From: Lysobacterales bacterium
GTDB taxonomy: Bacteria; Pseudomonadota; Gammaproteobacteria; Xanthomonadales; Marinicellaceae
Length of the DNA: 9,013 bases
Direction: 5' to 3'
Assembly (NCBI GenBank): GCA_026990095.1
Contig: JALSIL010000549.1
Location: forward strand, 1-9,013
Under the pieces are notes generated by a model that searched no databases, had not been told where the DNA came from, and was given only the letters and a program-made list of their open reading frames with translations. Shown here one piece after another: positions 6,011-9,013 of this stretch (positions are counted from its first letter, which is position 1; each line of letters opens with the position of its first letter). The translations under genes were made by a program, and so were the position numbers.

Positions 6011-7879
6011 ATGTCAAACACACCATCAACTGTCACATTCGATGACCTCAATCTTGCACCTAGCGTTTTACAAGCCATTAAAGATGCAGGTTATGAACAA
6101 CCATCCCCGATTCAGGCTGAAAGTATTCCTGCGTTATTGTCAGGTCGTGATGTCTTAGGGCAAGCACAAACAGGCACAGGAAAAACAGCAGCCTTTGCTT
6201 TGCCAGTTTTGTCTAATTTGGATATGTCTATAAAACATGTTCAGGTTTTGGTGCTTACTCCAACGCGCGAATTAGCGATTCAGGTTGCAGAAGCTTTTCA
6301 AACTTATGCAAAACACATTAAAGGGTTTCATGTTTTACCAATTTATGGAGGACAGAGTTTTGAACCACAATTAAAGTCCTTACGTCGCGGTGTCCATGTC
6401 GTGGTCGGAACGCCTGGACGAGTGATGGATCACATGCGCAGAAAAACCTTAAAAGTGGATCAGTTAAGCACCTTGGTTTTGGATGAAGCCGATGAAATGT
6501 TGCGAATGGGCTTTATTGATGATGTCGATTGGATATTAGAACAAACCCCAGAAGACAGGCAAATTGCCTTGTATTCTGCCACCATGCCAGCACAAGTTAA
6601 AAAAGTTGCGGTTCGGCATTTGAATAATCCGTTTGATATCAAGATTAAGAATAAAACGACAACAGCTAAAAACATTAACCAACGTTATTGGATGGTTAGT
6701 GGGCTGCATAAATTGGATGCTTTAACGCGATTGCTAGAAACCGAAGACTTTGATGCGGTATTGATTTTTGTACGCACCAAAGTAGCAACCGAAGAATTGG
6801 CTGATAAATTAAAAGCACGCGGTTTTGCCGCAGAAGCATTAAATGGAGACATTCAACAAAACCAAAGAGAACGATTAGTTAATAACTTAAAATCGGGCAA
6901 AATTGATATTTTGATTGGTACTGATGTGGTTGGACGTGGTTTGGATGTAGAACGCATAAGTCACGTTATTAATTATCATATTCCGTATGACCCTGAATCT
7001 TACGTACACAGAATTGGTCGCACAGGACGTGCGGGTCGATCGGGTGAAGCAATTTTGTTTGTTGCCAGACGCGAACAACGCATGTTACGCATGATAGAAA
7101 GAGTGACCAAACAACCCATTGAGCCGATGAAAATGCCGTCGGTTGCGGACATAAATGTTCAACGCATGCAAAAATTTAAAGACCAAATCGCAGATACCAT
7201 TGCCAGTAAAGATTTAGGTATTTACCAACAACTGGTGCGTGAATTTCAAACCGAAACTGACAACGAGCCCACGCAAATTGCCGCAGCATTGGCATTAATC
7301 GCTCAAGGCGAAAAAGGTATTCTTCTCAAAGAAGAAAAGCATGTCTATGACCACGATAAACAAGGCAATAAACGTAATCCACGCAATGCTGGTGACTTTA
7401 AAGACTCACGCTCACCAAGAGGTCCTGCTGAAACGCGTGTATTAACGACTCAAGCTCAAGCATTGAATAAACACCCAGATGTGGAAATGCAACGTTACTG
7501 TGTATCAGTGGGATACAATAATGGCGTCAAGCCAGGCAATATTGTTGGCATGATAATCAATGAAGCCGATATTGATAAAGATTACGTCGGACATATTGAA
7601 ATATTTGATGATGTCACAACCGTTGATTTACCTGCTGATATGCCACCCGAATTGATGAAGCAATTAAGCCAAGCCTTTTTATGCGGTCAAGCCAGTGAGC
7701 TACAGCCTGTCAAAGAAGGACAAGAGGCAACAATCTCACCGCCATCAGGTGGCAAACGCCGAGAAGGTGGTCGAAGACGTGGTTCTAAAAATTTCGGCAA
7801 AAAGCGTGATGATAACCGCGGCGGTAAAAAGTTTGGTGGCGATAGAAAAAAATCAAGAAAACGAAAACCAAAAAGTTAA
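6011..7879 (+). CDS. deaD: DEAD-box ATP-dependent RNA helicase DeaD/CsdA
   Basis: A 622-residue helicase, close to the 629 of Escherichia coli CsdA, that unwinds RNA in ribosome assembly, mRNA decay and cold adaptation. Motifs in order: Q motif (F10 and PSPIQ with Q35), I AQTGTGKT (52-59), Ia PTRELA (84-89), Ib TPGR (134-137), II DEAD (158-161), III SAT (189-191), IV IFVRT (252-256), V GTDVVGRGLD (303-312) and VI HRIGRTGRAGR (333-343). A DbpA-type RNA-binding domain follows (about 491-565, VEMQRYCVSVGYNNGV onward). The last 45 or so residues are a Lys/Arg/Gly-rich tail (from about 577), an RNA contact region usual for this subfamily. An upstream in-frame GTG at 5999 would add four residues. 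The ATG at 6011 is preferred because MSNTPSTVTFDDL resembles family starts. Neither start has a clear Shine-Dalgarno. Confidence 0.95.
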   Translation: MSNTPSTVTFDDLNLAPSVLQAIKDAGYEQPSPIQAESIPALLSGRDVLGQAQTGTGKTAAFALPVLSNLDMSIKHVQVLVLTPTRELAIQVAEAFQTYAKHIKGFHVLPIYGGQSFEPQLKSLRRGVHVVVGTPGRVMDHMRRKTLKVDQLSTLVLDEADEMLRMGFIDDVDWILEQTPEDRQIALYSATMPAQVKKVAVRHLNNPFDIKIKNKTTTAKNINQRYWMVSGLHKLDALTRLLETEDFDAVLIFVRTKVATEELADKLKARGFAAEALNGDIQQNQRERLVNNLKSGKIDILIGTDVVGRGLDVERISHVINYHIPYDPESYVHRIGRTGRAGRSGEAILFVARREQRMLRMIERVTKQPIEPMKMPSVADINVQRMQKFKDQIADTIASKDLGIYQQLVREFQTETDNEPTQIAAALALIAQGEKGILLKEEKHVYDHDKQGNKRNPRNAGDFKDSRSPRGPAETRVLTTQAQALNKHPDVEMQRYCVSVGYNNGVKPGNIVGMIINEADIDKDYVGHIEIFDDVTTVDLPADMPPELMKQLSQAFLCGQASELQPVKEGQEATISPPSGGKRREGGRRRGSKNFGKKRDDNRGGKKFGGDRKKSRKRKPKS

Positions 7880-7924
7880 TAAATAAGTTCCGTTGACCAT
7901 GCTCAGGTATAGCAAAACAACTCA

Positions 7925-7948
7925 CTGGGGATGGGACTTCAGTCCCAT
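7925..7948. repeat. REP-like hairpin, GGGACT..AGTCCC family
   Basis: ATGGGACT (7931-7938) and AGTCCCAT (7941-7948) form an 8-bp stem with a two-base loop. They are preceded by CTGGGG (7925-7930). The plus strand at 7925-7946 matches the minus strand at 657-636 in 19 of 22 positions. It lies 45 bp after the deaD stop and may also act as a weak 3' end structure (GTTTT follows at 7951-7955). Confidence 0.7.
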
Positions 7949-8034
7949 AGGTTTTAAATGATATAGTTTGCTAAAAGAATGAATTACCCTATAGCTTGGC
8001 ATGTTATAATTGTTTTATATTTTGGCACGTATAT

Positions 8035-8056
8035 GCGAGGTTAAAACCTCGCCTCC
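8035..8056 (-). repeat. REP-like hairpin, GCGAGGTT..AACCTCGC family
   Basis: GCGAGGTT (8035-8042) and AACCTCGC (8045-8052) form a perfect 8-bp stem with a two-base loop. On the minus strand the stem is immediately preceded by GGAG (8056-8053), the type of tetranucleotide foot that RAYT enzymes recognise. The stem sequence differs from the 7925 element, so this is a second family. Confidence 0.65.
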
Positions 8057-8097
8057 AGTTGTATTTTATAGTTTTTTCACAAACTCTTCTGAGTAGT

Positions 8098-8129
8098 AAT
8101 GAACACCCACTAATGTTCATTTTTCTTTT
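8098..8129 (+). terminator. Weak terminator-like hairpin
   Basis: AATGAAC (8098-8104) pairs with GTTCATT (8115-8121) around a 10-nt loop, followed by a T-rich tract to 8129. The stem is short and AT-rich. It lies 218 bp after deaD, so its use as the deaD terminator is uncertain. Confidence 0.3.
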
Positions 8130-8151
8130 CTGTATATATCTCTCTAACTTT

Positions 8152-8173
8152 GTAGGATGTGGCCATGCCCATC
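8152..8173 (+). repeat. REP-like hairpin with GTAG foot
   Basis: GTAG (8152-8155) directly precedes an imperfect stem: GATG (8156-8159) with CATC (8170-8173), and GGC (8161-8163) with GCC (8167-8169), one bulged T and a CAT loop. GTAG plus a bulged hairpin is the canonical architecture of REP sequences used by RAYT transposases. This is the third stem family in this gap. Confidence 0.6.
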
Positions 8174-8293
8174 GTTTTAATAGTGTTCAAAAATACAATG
8201 ACTTTCTATTAATTTCAGTCTCTAATGTTAATTCAGTCATTGTTTTTTTCTTTTATAAAATGTAAAAAAAATATACTGGGACACCCATTGTAA
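8174..8293. other. AT-rich junction before the Rhs fragment
   Basis: About 120 bp of low-complexity sequence with poly-T (about 8240-8247) and poly-A (about 8265-8272) tracts. No gene and no clear IS terminus is visible. A small TGGG-ACA-CCCA palindrome lies at 8277-8287. The frame of the Rhs fragment is closed by a TAA at 8291-8293, so the truncation point of the Rhs gene lies at or just after this position. Confidence 0.4.
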
Positions 8294-9013
8294 AATAATA
8301 GAACCACAAGTCAAACAGGCACACTGCCACCAATCAACTACAGCTACGATAGCAACAGTAATAAGTTAATAACCGTAGGCAATACACCCGCAAGAACTTA
8401 CGATGCGAATGGAAACACCTTGACCCTTGCCAATGGCGGACAATTCAGCTACAACACAGCCAATCGAATGCAAAGCTATAGCTTAGCAACGCAACTAAAA
8501 GCCGAATATTTTTATAACGGTATAGGACAAAGAATTTACAAAAAAGAAACCCTTGAAAAGAATTACCACTACCATAGCCTATTCCAATACAATTCAAACG
8601 GACAATTGTTGGTCGAATCCAACTATAAAAATAATGGTGTTCACGCACAACACAAAGAAATCATCTGGTTAGGCAATAAACCCATTGCACAAGTGCGAAC
8701 AAGAAATACAACACCAGGCTTTGGTAAAAGCTTAGGCACAACCAAAACCAATATTTACTATATCCTAAGCGACCACCTCAACACTCCAAGAAAAGTCACC
8801 GATGCCACTGGCACAGTGCTGTGGAGCTGGAATTCCGATGCCTTTGGCACAACGCAAGCCAATGGGCTCGAAGACAGCATCAAAAACCCATTAGAATTTA
8901 ATTTACGTTTTCCAGGCCAGTACTTTGACAGAGAGTCGGGTAAGCATTATAATTATTTTAGAGATTATGAACCGCAGACAGGGAGGTATTTGGAGAGTGA
9001 TCCGATTGGGTTG
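8294..9013 (+). pseudogene. Rhs/YD-repeat protein, C-terminal core fragment (5'-truncated, runs off the window)
   Basis: A frame open for 240 codons to the window edge encodes the end of an Rhs core. YD-type repeats are visible (INYSYDSNSNKL at 14-25, TYDANGNTLTL at 35-45, EYFYNGIGQRIYK at 71-83). They are followed by the conserved pre-tip block YYILSDHLNTPRKVTD (155-170), VLWSWNSDAFG, and RFPGQYFDRESG onward, ending in GRYLESDPIGL at 230-240. In full Rhs proteins more than a thousand residues precede this, and the variable toxin begins just after the DPxGL motif, here the last base of the window. A TAA at 8291 closes the frame upstream. The first in-frame ATG is 8468, inside a repeat and without a ribosome site, so the piece is not expected to be made as a normal protein. 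Its base use (C-rich, CAA and TAC preferred) differs from the AT-rich flank. It is best read as an orphan Rhs tail or silent cassette. Confidence 0.85.

Noticed and set aside
7996..8265. An 89-codon plus-strand ORF between deaD and the Rhs fragment
   Set aside because: It runs straight through the REP hairpins and poly-T tracts, has no ribosome site and its translation is low-complexity hydrophobic. It looks like chance in AT-rich non-coding DNA.
8277..8300. TGGGACACCC before the Rhs fragment as an IS terminus
   Set aside because: It faces into the Rhs fragment, no matching opposite end or transposase is present, and the match to remembered IS ends is too short.
8445..8648. A 67-codon minus-strand ORF within the Rhs region
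   Set aside because: It is the antisense shadow of the clearly conserved Rhs frame.

Overview
The window looks like a chromosomal segment of an AT-rich gammaproteobacterium. The evidence is a Kbp/YgaU-type BON-LysM protein, a YbaN (DUF454) membrane protein, a DUF3820 protein and a CsdA-type DEAD-box helicase, all of which closely resemble gammaproteobacterial families by recalled sequence. I cannot name a genus from the sequence alone. No complete mobile element, CRISPR array or tRNA is visible.

Layout. Bases 1-567 are the 3' end of an rRNA operon on the + strand: the 23S tail, a spacer of about 217 nt with two processing-type stems and no tRNA, a 5S gene and a strong intrinsic terminator. 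Bases 568-915 hold no gene but carry a paired REP-like palindrome. Next comes a minus-strand MFS transporter/PlsC acyltransferase fusion (916-2772). Divergent from it is a well-expressed-looking BON-LysM gene, kbp (2931-3428), with a near-consensus promoter and Shine-Dalgarno. Kbp converges, across a short terminator, on a minus-strand outer-membrane beta-barrel gene (3476-4003). A minus-strand cluster follows, read from right to left: DUF3820 (5564-5331), ybaN (5310-4939) and an ATP-grasp ligase (4937-4074). Their gaps are 20 nt and 1 nt, so they are probably one transcript from an extended -10 promoter at 5612-5620. The 5640-5998 gap holds what looks like one end of an IS5-family element or MITE, with 30-bp-spaced direct repeats and a strong hairpin. 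It is followed by the promoter and gene of a DeaD/CsdA RNA helicase (6011-7879).

Right end. After deaD, about 410 bp without a gene holds three different REP-like hairpins, and then an Rhs/YD-repeat reading frame that is open from 8294 to the window edge. This frame has no start codon, no ribosome site and none of the large Rhs N-terminal part. It is a displaced Rhs C-terminal core fragment ending exactly at the DPxGL boundary, where a polymorphic toxin tip normally begins; any tip lies just outside the window. Codon choice changes sharply inside its last 35 or so codons, which suggests a recombination mosaic.

How the genes relate. Most are housekeeping envelope or RNA functions: lysophospholipid salvage, a cytoplasmic potassium sensor, an outer-membrane barrel and a cold-shock helicase. 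I see no shared pathway beyond the short minus-strand operon. The parts most worth following are the orphan Rhs tail, the recurring REP families, the IS5-like end and the ATP-grasp gene of unknown substrate. I found no convincing wholly new system.
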